This document shows positions 26,102 to 38,500 of a stretch of 64,000 nt of DNA, piece after piece; within the stretch, counting starts at the first letter, position 1, and each line of letters opens with the position of its first letter. A model generated the notes under the pieces. It was not told where the DNA came from, ran no database searches, and saw only the letters and a program-made list of their open reading frames with translations. Both the position numbers and the translations under genes were made by a program. The stretch is from Mesaphorura yosii (taxonomy: Eukaryota; Arthropoda; Collembola; Poduromorpha; Tullbergiidae): assembly GCA_009869945.1 (NCBI GenBank), contig WIXG01000199.1, positions 62,001-126,000 on the forward strand, read 5' to 3'.

Positions 26102-26588
26102 AAACAGGCAGAGAGAAAATGATCTGAATAGAGTAAGCTTATGCAAATTGCAATTGATGATTGGATATGCGGACGGTTGGTCATCTTTACATTCCAGCGT
26201 TATCGTCCGTCCATCCAAAACACAAGTTGCAACCTTCCAGTGCCATTTTTATCTGTCATAATTTAAACTTTTCCTGCAAGACAGAGAGCAAGAATGTCAA
26301 ATAGCAACACTATATACTCGTAAATTAATAACAGGAGCAGTAACACTGGGGTCTTAAAAGAAATATTTCTTAAAAGAATCCAGGAAAAGTTTTTAGGTAC
26401 AAAACAAATTGTCCACCATATTCCATTTAACAATTTTAGTTGTGCTTTATTTCTACCAAATCTATTTCTGTGTATAATTGTTGATTACCATCAAAATTGA
26501 CATTCTTTCGAGTTTCACGGTAACAAAATTGATTTTTAAGTTTTGATTTATCATCGCATTCTAGCTTATCACTGTCTATGAAAATAAA
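26102..26588. other. Convergent 3' region of the membrane C2H2 gene and Vps53
   Basis: Under 0.5 kb of AT-rich DNA between two converging stop codons. It must hold both 3' UTRs; a reverse-strand AATAAA at 26446-26451 is placed for Vps53. Transcript ends may overlap. Confidence 0.6.
26446..26451 (-). terminator. Candidate polyadenylation signal of Vps53
   Basis: AATAAA on the minus strand, about 140 bp past the Vps53 stop. Confidence 0.4.
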
Positions 26589-29180
26589 TTACGTCCTTTT
26601 CTTGAGCAGTTTCTCAAGCTTCTTAATTCTGCTGGACTCTGCACTTGTCTCCGTAATATCATCTCCGTTCCGAGAAGACGTCACGGTAGGCGCGCGTAGT
26701 CTGAACTCTTCTATGAACTGCACTTGTTCCGTCCGCTTGTACCCCTTCATGTCCAAGATCTTGGCCAAATCGTCATGACTGCAGTCTGAAACCAATCTGC
26801 ACGTGAGCTCAACAAATGACGAGACTTGTTCCACAGGTGACATGACGACCTTCAGGATCATTTCAGTTCTCCCTAGCTCGTTGACAATTATTTTGCTGTA
26901 CTTGTCTGGAGGTTTCCGCTTGACTGTTAAACCCATCGATGGCAAGTCCAATAATGCTGCTTTTAAGCTTTGGGTGTCCAGAAGCAGTTGTTGAGCCCCT
27001 AATTTGCTTATGTTTCGGCACTTGTACAGAGTCGACACGAACTTAGTCATGAACAATTTGGCAAACTGTTGGCACAGTAGTACAAAGTACTTTCTTGACG
27101 TGGACAGAAAGTCCCGAAGTGTAGGAACGGTTGCTTTCCACTGAGACGTAATCGCCGAAATGAATCCGCTTTGGTCTCCCACTGCCTCAACGTTCTGCCA
27201 GTTTGTCTTTGTTATGGTAATGAGTGCTGGTTCACATGCTGCATACAAATCTTGCACCAGGAGTCCAACGGATGCGTCAATGACATCGGCAAATAACTTC
27301 TTTTCAGCGTCCATGTTGAAATTAGCGGCCGATGTCCGCATTTTCTGTTTCAGCTTCTCCTCGAGCTGTTGCGTCGTCTCGATGCAGTACTCCGCCGTCG
27401 TTAAAATACAGGCAATGCGAAATAGCTCGTAGCGGGAAAACCTGGCCGTTTCACCCTCCTTCAGAAATGATTGGAAGTTCTGAATAATGCCACTTGTGTT
27501 AAATTCTCGCAACTCACGAGTCAGTGCTGAGACCGAAGTGAATGATGTCGACGAGTTTCCAATCCTGGGCAGGTTGCTCTGGAGTATGCGAGTGCAATAA
27601 TCTCTCAGCCGTTTGCTGAAGACGTGGCCCAGGTTTAGCAGAGGCTCGCCACAACTCAGTTGAATGCACTGGCTAAGACACTTTTTGTAAAATACGAATA
27701 AGTCCGCACAGTTGGACAGGACGACCCCACTGCTATCAGGAGAGTGTGGAACTGGGAACCCGTTCTGTCTCAGTTCAGTCGCGAATTTGTCCAACAGCTC
27801 GACGATATTTTTATCCTGGCTATCGATATAAATGTATAGGAAGGGGTCGAAGCACTGTGTGATGATACGTGCAAACACGTTTCCACTTCTATAGTCACTC
27901 GCTGCTTCTGCAGCTGATGCGCCGTCCGTGTTGAGATCACCGTCCGCGTTAAAGCTTCGGAATGTTGGATCGATGTCCGGCTTCAAGTTGTCCCCAAATC
28001 TCAGAGCAAGGAGATTTTCAAATGATGCCGTCTTCTGAATCGCCGTAAGCAAAAGCTTGACATCGATCTCGTGTCGACGCTTGTCCATAACTTTAGATAA
28101 GTCTTTCCTGGTTTGGTGACAAAACTGAACCGCAATTCTTTTCGACACGTCCCAGGATATCGGGAAGATGGACCCATATCTCTCTTCAAACTGGATTAGA
28201 TGCTTCTTCAACCATACGTAGCGCTGATCAATTTTATCCAGCCATGCGACATCCTCATTTTCGTCGAACAGAACTGTGTACTCTTTCAGTTGGGCAGCGA
28301 TAAACCATTGTAATATGTCACGCTTGATTGATGGCTGAAGAACGTCGAACACGAGACAAGTTTCACTAATTTGTCGTACATTTAAATTTCCGGTTGAGAA
28401 TGATTCCCGAAATTCCAAAGTGAGCTGATCACCCAGCACATTCTTAATTTCATTGACTTCGTGAGATAGTTTCTGCAGCTGAGGAATGTTTTTGTAGTTC
28501 TGGAAATGCTCGATAACTTTGCCCACTCCTTGTAAAAGATTCGCGACATCTCCGTACTGCTTTTTCTCAATCAAAACCCGGAGTTTGTCAACTCCGCCGA
28601 CTACCATATTCAAGTGATTCAGAGTGGTTATTGCAGCCGTGAGGTTTCGTTTTGCAGAATCCAACTGCCTGATATCCCGAGTCATATCGCGAACTGAAGC
28701 CTCGCTCTGCTCCGCTCGTCCTTTCATGTCGAGAATTTTTGCCACCAGTGTCTCAATGGATGCTTGAGCCCTGGACAGGGTCAAAATTCCTCCGAAGCTT
28801 GCTCTGCCAGTCTGATCACGGACAAAACTTCTGATGTCTTGGTCGATTCGGAAAATTTCAGCCTCAACCGTGCCTATCACTTCAGATAGCCCCGTCAACG
28901 ACTGCTCAGTTGGAAAGAGTGAGTTTATATGCGATACGACTTCGAACTCAACTTGGTCCAGTGGATCTTGGCTGGGCAAAACCTGAAACACACAAAATAC
29001 TATCAGGCACAAGAACAAATCAGGTCACCAAGTAAGGGTTCGGAGTGCGTTCAACCATAAATCGGCCCAGCGTCCGTGTCGTAAAAATCAATTAAAATGC
29101 AATTCAATTACCTGTTGAATGGCATGAAGAACCGGCGACGTAAGTACAGTCAATTCCGTCGACCCTCCCTGACGGGCCAT
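26589..29180 (-). CDS. Vps53: Vps53, GARP/EARP tethering complex subunit
   Basis: Subunit of the GARP complex, which tethers endosome-derived vesicles at the trans-Golgi network, and of EARP on recycling endosomes (known for the family). Minus-strand exons: 29180-29112 and 28982-26589; 820 residues, the usual length. Exon 1 begins MARQGGSTELTVL and ends HAIQQ; exon 2 continues VLPSQDPLDQVEFEVVSHIN, the conserved Vps53 N-terminal motif (SQDPLD). Further family blocks are visible: FPTEQSL, TRDIRQLDSAKRNLT in the N-terminal coiled coil, YGDVANLLQGV, DVAWLDKIDQRYVWLKKHL, YIDSQDKNIVELLDKFATEL, STAEYCIETTQQLEEKLK, QLLLDTQSLKAALLDLPS and a C-terminal SSRIKKLEKLLKKR. Almost the whole protein is in one 2.4-kb exon, unlike most genes here. 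The hydrophobic run in frame upstream of VLPSQ belongs to the 129-bp intron. Confidence 0.97.
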
Positions 29181-29936
29181 GTCGTGAATTTTCAGTGCCT
29201 GACACCCTCTTCTGTCTGTACCCAATCAAAAGGAAACCAGGGAATGACTTTGTCGCCAGCTCATCTGTTCGATTTAAATGTTTGTGCAACACTACACAAA
29301 GCCTTAAAGAATGCACACAACTGCGACAGCTGCTGCGTCAGTGGATTGCACTCTTTGTTGTAAATGTTGCGGTGCACGCATGTTAAATATCTTAAGCACA
29401 ATTGACTAGATGAATTGGGCGCACTTCCACTGACAGCTGGACACACTTCCTGTCGAATTTCTTTCAAAATAGAAGTTGTGATTTTACGTTGGGTGCGGGA
29501 GCGAAGTAAAATCTGCCTAACCCAAGCATGAGGGCAAGGACTCCAGTAAGATCCGTACACGATTTTCCACTGATGTCACAACAGCGGAATATGCGAATCT
29601 CCGAACACGTCGTGGTAGGGTGGCAGGCACCGACATGGAATTTGCACTATAAAATGCAGTGAGCTGTGTTACAAAGCTGGAATGTTGTGACAAGTTCCGA
29701 ACATAATGAATTTATTCACTGCATATGAACAAACTTAACTTACACAGTTATTTAAGGGTAATATAACATTTCAGCAAATGACGTCTGACAAAATAAAAAA
29801 TCTACATGTATGACGAACACCATTAAAAACCAAACCACATTTCTTCACACACTTGCTGAAACTGCCACACTGCATGCTTATATAGATTAACAAAATCAAT
29901 CTAGTGTGGATAGAGTTATAAACAAGAAATCTAGGA
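29181..29936. other. Vps53 upstream region and eIF4H 3' UTR
   Basis: Separates the Vps53 start from the eIF4H stop; both genes read on the minus strand. It should hold the Vps53 promoter and the eIF4H 3' UTR with a reverse AATAAA at 29711. No further gene is seen. Confidence 0.55.
29711..29716 (-). terminator. Candidate polyadenylation signal of eIF4H
   Basis: AATAAA on the minus strand, about 220 bp past the eIF4H stop. Confidence 0.45.
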
Positions 29937-32234
29937 TTATGCCTGAATTGTACTATCATCGTCGTGATTCTTGTCATCGGTGCCATCGCCCTTGCCTCGC
30001 AGATTTTCTTCACGAGGCTTCGCTCCACCGAATATTGATGAAGCTTGGCTGCTTGACGCTAGGGAATTTACGGGCTCTGAAGTCGTGCGAGGGAGAAGCT
30101 TCAACTTGGGTCGAGCAGCTAACTCCTCTGTGGGAAAAAGAACACCAACAGAAACCTTATTAATGGTCAATTGTCGAATTGAAAGCGCTAAGAATTGGCT
30201 GCCTCACCTTGCGAAGGTTCCTTAAATTCTTCTGAGTTACGAGACCTTTCAGAATCTCTTCGAGCTCGAGGAGCGAATCCTCCTCGAGTATCCTCTATTT
30301 GTCGCGGAGGTCGATCAGAGTATCCGCCCCGAGGTCCAGAATTAAAAGAGCCTGGAAAGCAGAATTCTCCAATTAGCTCATTAGGGACATTCTTATAAAT
30401 AGCCTCGACTACGCAATTCCGCTCACCTCTCCCCGGAGGGAAACCCCGACCACGAGAATAATTATTCATGTAGTTGTCATCCATCGGTGGCGGATGTGCA
30501 TAGTTGTTTCCGCCTCTATTATACCCCATGTTTGGATTAAAGTGTCCACGATTCATTCCACCACGCCCACCACGGCCTCGATCTTGTCCTCCTTTTTTGT
30601 TGTCGGCAACATCAACCTGCTCAGCCAGTCATTCAATTCAACATTAAAATTAATTCATGAAAAAGTGCAGCACGTACACCGAGGCACGAGTCAAGGACAA
30701 TCTTCTTTACATTTGCAAGCGCATAACGACTTTAATAACATGCACAACCTGGGCGCTTGAATGCTTTCAGGAAGGAACTCTGGAGCTCCACGGAATGAAA
30801 ATGGAATGCATTCAAGAAAGGTTCTAAAATCAATCGGCTACTCAGGTTGACATTAAATATTATCACAGCTACATGCAGCATGCAAGTCGCAAACCTTATT
30901 ACTTAATTTTGAAACATGTTGAGTTGATACGAATTGTTACGTCTTCCGCGACAGCAGCAAGTAATTTACACCATTCCTTATCGTAAATTAGGGTAAATTA
31001 TCACCGGTTTGCTGCTGAAATTAATAAGTGAAGACACAAGCGCACTAGACTCTTGGACATGCCAACCGCAAGACTAAAAATGAAGAGCGCAATGAATGCA
31101 TTTCATTGTTCCTAATAATTGTCAACAGACAAGCCTGTATGATTTGCAAGGGCAATAATCCCTGTTGCAGTATAAAGCAATCTTCCAAGAACTAAGAACG
31201 AGATTACAAAATGATACGCCTTCACTTTACGCCTTGTAGCGCGAATGCTTGTCTTGTCTTCAAGATGCACAACACAACCCACGCAATTACCTTAATCCGA
31301 ACACCATCAATAATAGAGCCGTCCAGCTGTAATGCCCTGTTCAATGTGTCGTTGTCGTCAAACTCGACATAACAGAATCCCTTGAACCGTTCCGTCTCAC
31401 GGTCGTACACGAGTCGGATTGATCGCGTCTAATTAAAGATATAATATATTAGCCGTATTTCTCCCAAATTGAGGGAATTGGGGCGGAGAAGAAAGCGGAG
31501 ATCATAACCCCCCAACCCTCAAACGTCACTCATACCACACGCAGTCGAATTAATTACGCAAGTATTATTAATGCCGTTATGCCATACCCTACAACCACAG
31601 CTAAAGAAATTCGGGACAAATCAAACACCTGACCGACGTTAGAGACCTCGGGAACTCGCTGATGAAACATGAAATCAATCACAGCAGACAAGACGACAAT
31701 TCAGAGATTTTAAAAAATTGTGCAAATTAAAAGCCAGGACACAAGTCACAATCACAAGTGTCTCATGATTTAACCGCATTTAAACTTAAGCCCACGCCTC
31801 CAGACAGGCCAGACACTGGACAGACCAAAACATTAATAAAAAAACAAGAATAAAGGAACAGTAAGCACATACATCTCTACTTTTGCAAATTTTATCTAGT
31901 ATAAAGGGGAAAGCTGGAAACTATTCCCTTGAATTAAGCAATGGCACAGCATTTATCTGTCTCATCACGAGTGTGGGACAAACTTAAAATTTTGAGCAAG
32001 AAACTTTTACGCAATGGGAATAGGAATTCTTACCCACCTTTAACATCCACAACTTACCTTAATTTCGCCAAAGAGCTTGTCAATATCTCCTTGCACCACG
32101 CCAGGGGGCAAGTTGCCGACAAATGCTACGTATCTAATTTCCGACGTATCTCGTTCTCGTCTTACATCTCCTCCACCACCGCGGTGTTGACGAAAGTTGT
32201 CCCTGTTGAGGGGATGGTGGTCAAAGTGTGACAT
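29937..32234 (-). CDS. eIF4H: Eukaryotic translation initiation factor 4H
   Basis: RNA-binding cofactor that stimulates eIF4A helicase during cap-dependent initiation (known for eIF4H). Minus-strand exons: 32234-32058, 31428-31291, 30616-30427, 30351-30208, 30127-29937; 279 residues. The single RRM spans about residues 35-108: RNP2 is YVAFVGNLP, RNP1 is KGFCYVEF, and GDIDKLFGEI matches the eIF4H-type first helix. After the RRM comes an RGG/Gly-Asn-Tyr-rich region (GRGGRGGMNRG), then the characteristic C-terminal motif ARPKLKLLPRT followed by SSIFGGAKPREE. This motif separates eIF4H (and eIF4B) from other RRM proteins. The intron at 30352-30426 is 75 nt and stop-free in frame, so a retained-intron isoform is possible. 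The ATG at 32234 was chosen because it precedes the RRM in frame; upstream non-coding exons may lie at 32.3-33.4 kb. Confidence 0.95.
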
Positions 32235-33611
32235 TTATTACGATATTTAGTTATGTCAAGTTTTGAAAAAGATTAGCGACGCTGTACTGAATACTGTGTG
32301 CTGGATCCTGACACTAGTTTACGCCAGCAGTCATTTATAAACGCAAAGTCAAATCAAATTGAAACTCAAATGCCACCATTTTCTCGCCTTTAGGTGTTAC
32401 ATCTCCTGTATTTTTATTGCTGCCTGCATCTCGAATTGGATTTGGTTTTCTGTGCTCGCTCGATCCGTCCGGCGTAATTCTGCTATTCTAGTCCCTGGTG
32501 TAGTAAGAACCAAATAGAACTCGACTCAAATATGTCAATAGCACCACCTACAGACTGCTCAACCAAAGCAAAACGGTACTTGCCGACACCGGCAGTGTAG
32601 ATCGCACCACTGCACTGACTCGCCTGCTACCTTTCCGCCCTGTACATGTGCTTTCTCCAGCATTTGTTATCCAGAGCACATTCGATACCCTGCAACCCTG
32701 CCATGACCATGTTCCACCTGAGACACATACTGAACAATGCTTTTGGATCTCGTCGTCATCAAAAATTATGCAAATATGCAAAAAATTGGCCATGGGTCAG
32801 TCTCATTGTTCCAGGGACTCTCCTGAACATGATCATGAACATTTCACTTTCACTTTTGCCAATCGAATTTATTACTTAAATAGAAGTAACACAAAATATT
32901 ATGTCCCTAACATGACAAACAAAAAGGTCATGTTTGCAAAGTAAGAAGCAGGCAGGAAACTCCTTGTAAAATTAGAGTGTCAAAATAATACCAATTGGAT
33001 TCGGCTACATGAAATTCAACAGTACAATTTCTATCATAAGCATAATCCTAAAATGCACAAGCACTTTCATTATCCTAATCTTGGAAAAATTCAGCTATAG
33101 AATCTTAACATGTTGATTTGATTTTTTAGTCTACGTGATTTTCCTACACGAAATCGAGGACTGGCGGACTGGCCGCTGGGCTCGTTCAGTGAACGCTTTC
33201 ACTTTCTTCAGGGGAAAACCACAATCTTCTGCCGATTTTCCCACCGGGCATCACCGCGACTCGTTCTTGACCATAGATATTTCAGTAGCGCACATGCTAT
33301 ACCACGTGAAAATATTTGTTTGTGCTTGTGAGACAGATGCGGATTTCATAGATCCCAGACTGGCATACTTGGAATTCTTACACTCGCTTGGTAACAGTGT
33401 AACTAGGAGTGAAGCGCTCGAGGAAATTTAAAGAGGTGATTTGATACTAGTATCTTCAACTATTTTCATCTGCAAATATGGCTAGTTCTTTTCACTGCTT
33501 CAGCCAATTTTAACTGAGGGTCCAGAACAGTGCAAAATATATGTACACTTTGTAAAAATCCCGAGTCAAATGCGAAATGAGAAGTCAATGTGACAAATTT
33601 TGGATTCCCCT
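32235..33611. other. eIF4H upstream region and Zranb2 3' region
   Basis: About 1.4 kb between two minus-strand genes. It should contain the eIF4H promoter and 5' UTR. A 98-codon frame on the plus strand at 33135-33431 begins with GTG and matches nothing I know; I do not call it a gene. Confidence 0.5.
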
Positions 33612-34900
33612 TCAAGAATTCTGACTCTCTGAATTACTGCGTGCTTTGGCATCCGAGGAATTTTCGTCATCTTTCTCCCAACTTGATAAATCATATTTCG
33701 ACAGGTCATCATCATCATCTTCCTGAAAGACAAACAGAAAAGCAAGTTGATTAAGGAGAAACTTGATTGTTCTTAAAATTACAGCAAGATTCGTTAAATT
33801 AGAAAATTTAAACTTAATCTTGTGGTCTGTTTCGCACAACACAACATTGTTTTGCAACTTACAAAATAGATAAGCAGAAATTCTTTACGGGGGCACACGA
33901 GATAATTAAAAAGTACTGTCCTAAATCTGGAGGCATAAGCTGGATATAGATATTTATCTATAGCTGAAGAAACTTACGTCGTCGTCTTCATCATCATCCT
34001 CCTTTTCCTCTTCTTCATCTTCCTTCGGTGGGTTCGGCGCGGGCTCCGGACTTCTTTCTCTCACTGGGATGCTTTCTTTCAATTTCTTTCTGTGCTCGTC
34101 GCCATTCTCCAATTCAGAAGATCCTCTCAATTTCTTTCTTTTTCGGCCAAACTGCAAAAATTAAATTGTTTGTTAACATTGCTGCAGTATTTTCAGACTG
34201 ATTCAGTTCAATAGAATTGGATTGGGAAAATTATTACGAAGGATGAAAGTCAGGTTTTCTGGTGGTGAACGGAGGTCGTACCTCATCAAATTCATCATCT
34301 GACTCTTCTCTACTTATGTACTCGACGACGCCACGATCGTTGTATCCTGCAATTAGAAATGTAGTTAAGAATGCGTTATTAGATTCTACTCAATGCAGTC
34401 AAGTCAATCCAACGCACCTCCTCCGTATCCGGTCCTCTCTTCCACGTCCCCAAATTTAGGTGCATTGCACATATTACATTGAAATCTGCGAGCCCAATTG
34501 ACATTTCCACACCTGAAATACAGACAATATTTTTATTTACTTGATGCGATGGATACACGATGAAAAATAAGTTGTATAAAATGGTTTGTCATACTTGGAG
34601 CATTGCCAATCATCAGCACTGAACAGCCCTCGACTTTTTTCAGCAGCAGCCTTGCCGATTTCAATTCCGATCTGTTTCTTCGACGGGGAAGATTCTTCGG
34701 ATTTTTCTTTTCCACAGCGGTTGCACGAAGCCCGTCGGGCAAAATTGAGATTTGCGCATCTGTATTAATATTAGATTTTAAATTAAAGACGGATGAAGTG
34801 ATACGTTCTTGAGTGCAATTAAGTGAGTGAACTACTCTTCGTCTTCGCATATCCAATCACCGTCGGAGCCCTTTGACTTTGCTATGACGTCCTCACTCAT
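33612..34900 (-). CDS. Zranb2: ZRANB2-type RNA-binding splicing factor with two RanBP2 zinc fingers
   Basis: Nuclear protein; in the family each RanBP2-type finger binds single-stranded GGU RNA and influences 5' splice-site choice. Minus-strand exons: 34900-34836, 34759-34595, 34512-34418, 34346-34282, 34151-33978, 33722-33612; 224 residues. Finger 1 (about 16-38) has GDWIC then CxxC with four residues between the first two Cys; finger 2 (about 71-94) is DWQCSKCGNVNWARRFQCNM. Family-specific blocks follow: KSRGLFSADDW, ERTGYGGGYNDRG, EYISREESDDEFDEFGRKRK, and an acidic tail with DDDDLSKYDLSSWE. It stops shortly after, with only a brief Ser-rich end; the long Arg-Ser domain of the vertebrate protein is absent. 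The gene is divergent from ISWI, with about 0.6 kb between the two ATGs. Confidence 0.95.
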
Positions 34901-35507
34901 TACGAAGTTAGGAAGGTTCTTGTCAGTGCTATCAGCGCAAAGGTTGCTAACTTAATGCTTAATGTTGTGGCTAAAGTTTGGATTTACTTTTAGGTTGTCC
35001 TTCGAATTAATAAATTTCTTCGCATTCGTTTTTAATGGCAAAAACTTTAAGAGGGGCACACGGCACACGATATTCATATTTGTCGTAAGTTGTATTATTA
35101 TTATAAATTTTCTCTGCTTCCCCCGCAGAGAATCAGGAGCAAGAAATATACACGAGCGAACCGTCTGAAAGGCATTGCAAGAGCAAACCGTTGTTAGCGA
35201 AAGAATTTCGAGACGAGCTCTGTCGTTCATTGTGCAGAAAGAATGCGAGCAGTGGAGTGAGCAAACTACAGTACGTGCAATAAAGAATAGTTTATGGGCG
35301 CTAAACCCTGAATTCGTGAAGACGCTATCGTTTGCAGGGTTCGTTCGAAACGACAAGTAAAGTACTGACATTTCGAACATTACCAGCTAACTTTAAAGTC
35401 AACAAATATCAGTGAGATACCGAACAATACCTCACTCAATTAGATTCACTAACCTGTTAATCAGTATTTCCAGTGCGTGACGACCTCATTCGAGGTAACT
35501 GCGAATA
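34901..35507. promoter_or_regulatory. Shared divergent promoter region of Zranb2 and ISWI
   Basis: 607 bp separate the start codons of two divergent, presumably widely expressed nuclear genes, so both promoters must lie here or in leader exons. I see no clear TATA box. The layout suggests a bidirectional promoter; this is inference. Confidence 0.5.
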
Positions 35508-38500
35508 ATGGAGGCGAAGAGTGATCCAGCCACCGGTATGGAGGTCGAAGATAGTTCGGTGAGTTGCTCTATTGTACCTCGGTTCGATTCCAATTATAGT
35601 GTAAGGACTGAGTGGACAACGCCCAGCTACGCAATACCACCAGCTGTTTGTTGGTTTTTCGGATCGTCAGGTAGCTTCCAATTCTGTGATGATACGCACG
35701 TTTGCCGGTCAACAAAATGCGTACAACTCGACAATTCGAAGTATTTACATAATTCCTATTTTATATGTCCTAGTCGCATCTGAAAAGAGATTGCAAAGGG
35801 GACTTTTTCTTTCGTCTACTTGCCCACTCTTTATCTTCGTGATTGGTGCGATGTGCAAATTACGAGTACGACACGAAACGTTCCTCCTGTTCTCTGTGCA
35901 GTGAATTCCGTATCCCCGTTGGTAAAGTTTCTCACACTGTACTGCCAGAATTTGGCAAATTAATCTGAGCATTGTGGTCTACTGTTGTGACTATTCCTCT
36001 CCAGTCTTTCGTTAAGCGTAATGTGCACGAGTGCAGTGTCTTCAAGAAATAATTCTACCGCAGCACGTACAAATAGTCTGACATTGAGAACACTAGAAAT
36101 TGTGCATAATATCGTACAAGGGGACAACAAGACAAAGCGTGTGCCTTTTCTATTTGAAACAGTAAAACGGCAGTGCGAATAATACAACAAAATTTATTTC
36201 GTTTAAATTACCGTGAAATTACGATCTTGAAACTATACGACGGCTGTCGTTCTAAACCGATAGGAATGGTCTATTGGTCAACACAACTTAGAACCCATAT
36301 TTCACTATAATTCGGTTGGCGATCTTTTTCAATTCAATTGCAAGAGTTCCAACCTCCCAGCCACAAATACAATCTTTTCTGCTACTACTGCTCGGATTGA
36401 AGTGTTTTAGCAGTGCATATTCTAACAATGTTCTTACACAATGTTGTACAGGCGACCTCGTCGGACACTGGAAGCTCGTCAAAGGGAAAAGTCGATGACT
36501 TCGAAGTAAAAATGGTAAGTGTCTTTGCCAACTGTTTTTATTCTCCCCTCCACGCGAAAGAATTGACAATTAACGCGATCGTTGTGCTGTCTGAACTTAG
36601 GAAAAGAACCAAGGTCGTCGCTTCGAGTACCTTCTGAAGCAAACTGAAATCTTCACACACTTCATGATGTCGGCCAATCGCGACAAGTCTCCCACAAGTC
36701 CACTCAAGATTAAGCCGTCAAAAGATAAAGGGAAAAAACCGGTGGAAGAGGCCCGTCGGCCATCAGTAACCACTGAGTTAGTAGAGTCACTTAATACTGA
36801 AAGACAGGCACAACAATCACTGAGTTTGACCGAAACATTTTTGTCTTTAGTCACCGACATCGCAAGACCGAACAGGAAGAAGACGAAGAGATTCTAGCCG
36901 AAACAAATGCTTCACTAAAATCAATCGTAAGCTTCGACGTTTCACCTCCCTACATTAAAGGAGGGGAGATGAGAGACTACCAAGTTCGTGGTCTAAATTG
37001 GATGATTTCTCTTTACGAGAATGGTATTAATGGTAAGATTCTAATTCAAGTTGCTTACATAGTTTGACTAATGGTCAAATATGGTTTCCATCAATTAAAA
37101 CAGGAATACTTGCTGATGAGATGGGGCTGGGGAAAACATTGCAATCGATCTCTCTGCTTGGGTAAGCCTTGGATACTTTTGAACTATTTAAAGTTTGTAA
37201 TATTACGTAATTCACTATGAAAATGGTTTCATGGTCCAATATTTGGAGTGTGCTGTGAATACTGTGATCTTAAACTTATAATCTTAACGAACACAGGAAA
37301 GTTGACTTCCGAACTAATTGAAATTAAATTGTTTTAGATACATGAAGCATTATAAGAAGATAATGGGACCTCATGTCGTCATTGTTCCGAAATCAACCCT
37401 TGCAAATTGGATGAATGAATTCAAGAAGTGGTGTCCATCACTCCGGGCTGTCTGTCTCATTGGAGACCAAGAAAGCCGAGCTGTATTTATCCGAGAAACT
37501 CTGATGCCGGGGGAGTGGGACGTTTGCGTTACTTCGTATGAGATGGTTATACGAGAGAAGGCGGTATTCAAGAAGTTCCACTGGCGATATCTAATTATCG
37601 ACGAGGCGCACAGGATCAAGAACGAAAAGTCAAAGCTTTCGGAATATGTTCGAGAGTTTAAATCTGCTAATCGTTTACTGCTCACCGGGACACCACTGCA
37701 AAATAATCTACATGAACTTTGGTCCCTTCTCAACTTCTTGCTCCCAGACGTATTCAATTCTTCTGAAGATTTCGACTCATGGTTCAATACGAACAACTGT
37801 TTGGGAGACAATACTTTGGTTGAGCGGCTTCATTCTGTACTCCGACCGTTCCTGCTTCGAAGATTAAAGTCGGATGTGGAAAAGAAGCTACCTCCGAAGA
37901 AAGAGGTGAAACTTTACCTTGGGCTGAGTAAGATGCAGCGGGAATGGTATACAAAAGTTCTTATGAAAGACATCGACATAGTCAATGGAGCCGGAAAGAT
38001 GGAGAAAATGCGCCTTCAAAACATCTTGATGCAGCTGAGAAAATGTACCAACCATCCGTACTTGTTCGACGGAGCGGAACCCGGTCCACCCTACACAACG
38101 GACACCCATCTTGTCTACAACTGTGGGAAAATGGCAATTTTGGACAAGCTGCTTCCAAAGCTGAAAGAACAGGACTCCCGTGTTCTCATATTCAGTCAGA
38201 TGACACGAATGCTGGACATTTTGGAAGACTACTGCTTGTGGAAGGGCTTTTCTTACTGCCGCCTGGATGGTCAAACACCCCACGAAGATCGGCAAATCCA
38301 GATCAATGAATTTAACGAGCCAGGCAGCTCAAAGTTCATCTTCATGCTGTCCACTCGAGCTGGTGGTCTGGGCATTAATCTTGCAACTGCTGATGTGGTT
38401 GTTCTGTACGACTCAGATTGGAATCCACAAATGGACTTGCAAGCTATGGATCGGGCTCATCGAATTGGACAAACCAAGCAGGTCCGAGTGTTCCGCTTTA

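Noticed and set aside
28983-29018. Alternative Vps53 N-terminus MFLCLIVFCVFQ as a signal sequence
   Set aside because: The run is the pyrimidine-rich 3' end of an intron; a better first exon at 29112-29180 joins in phase and supplies the expected N-terminus of a cytosolic protein.
35581-35591. GGTTCGATTCC, identical to a tRNA B-box
   Set aside because: The flanking bases do not form a T-stem, and no A-box, anticodon arm or acceptor stem can be drawn around it.
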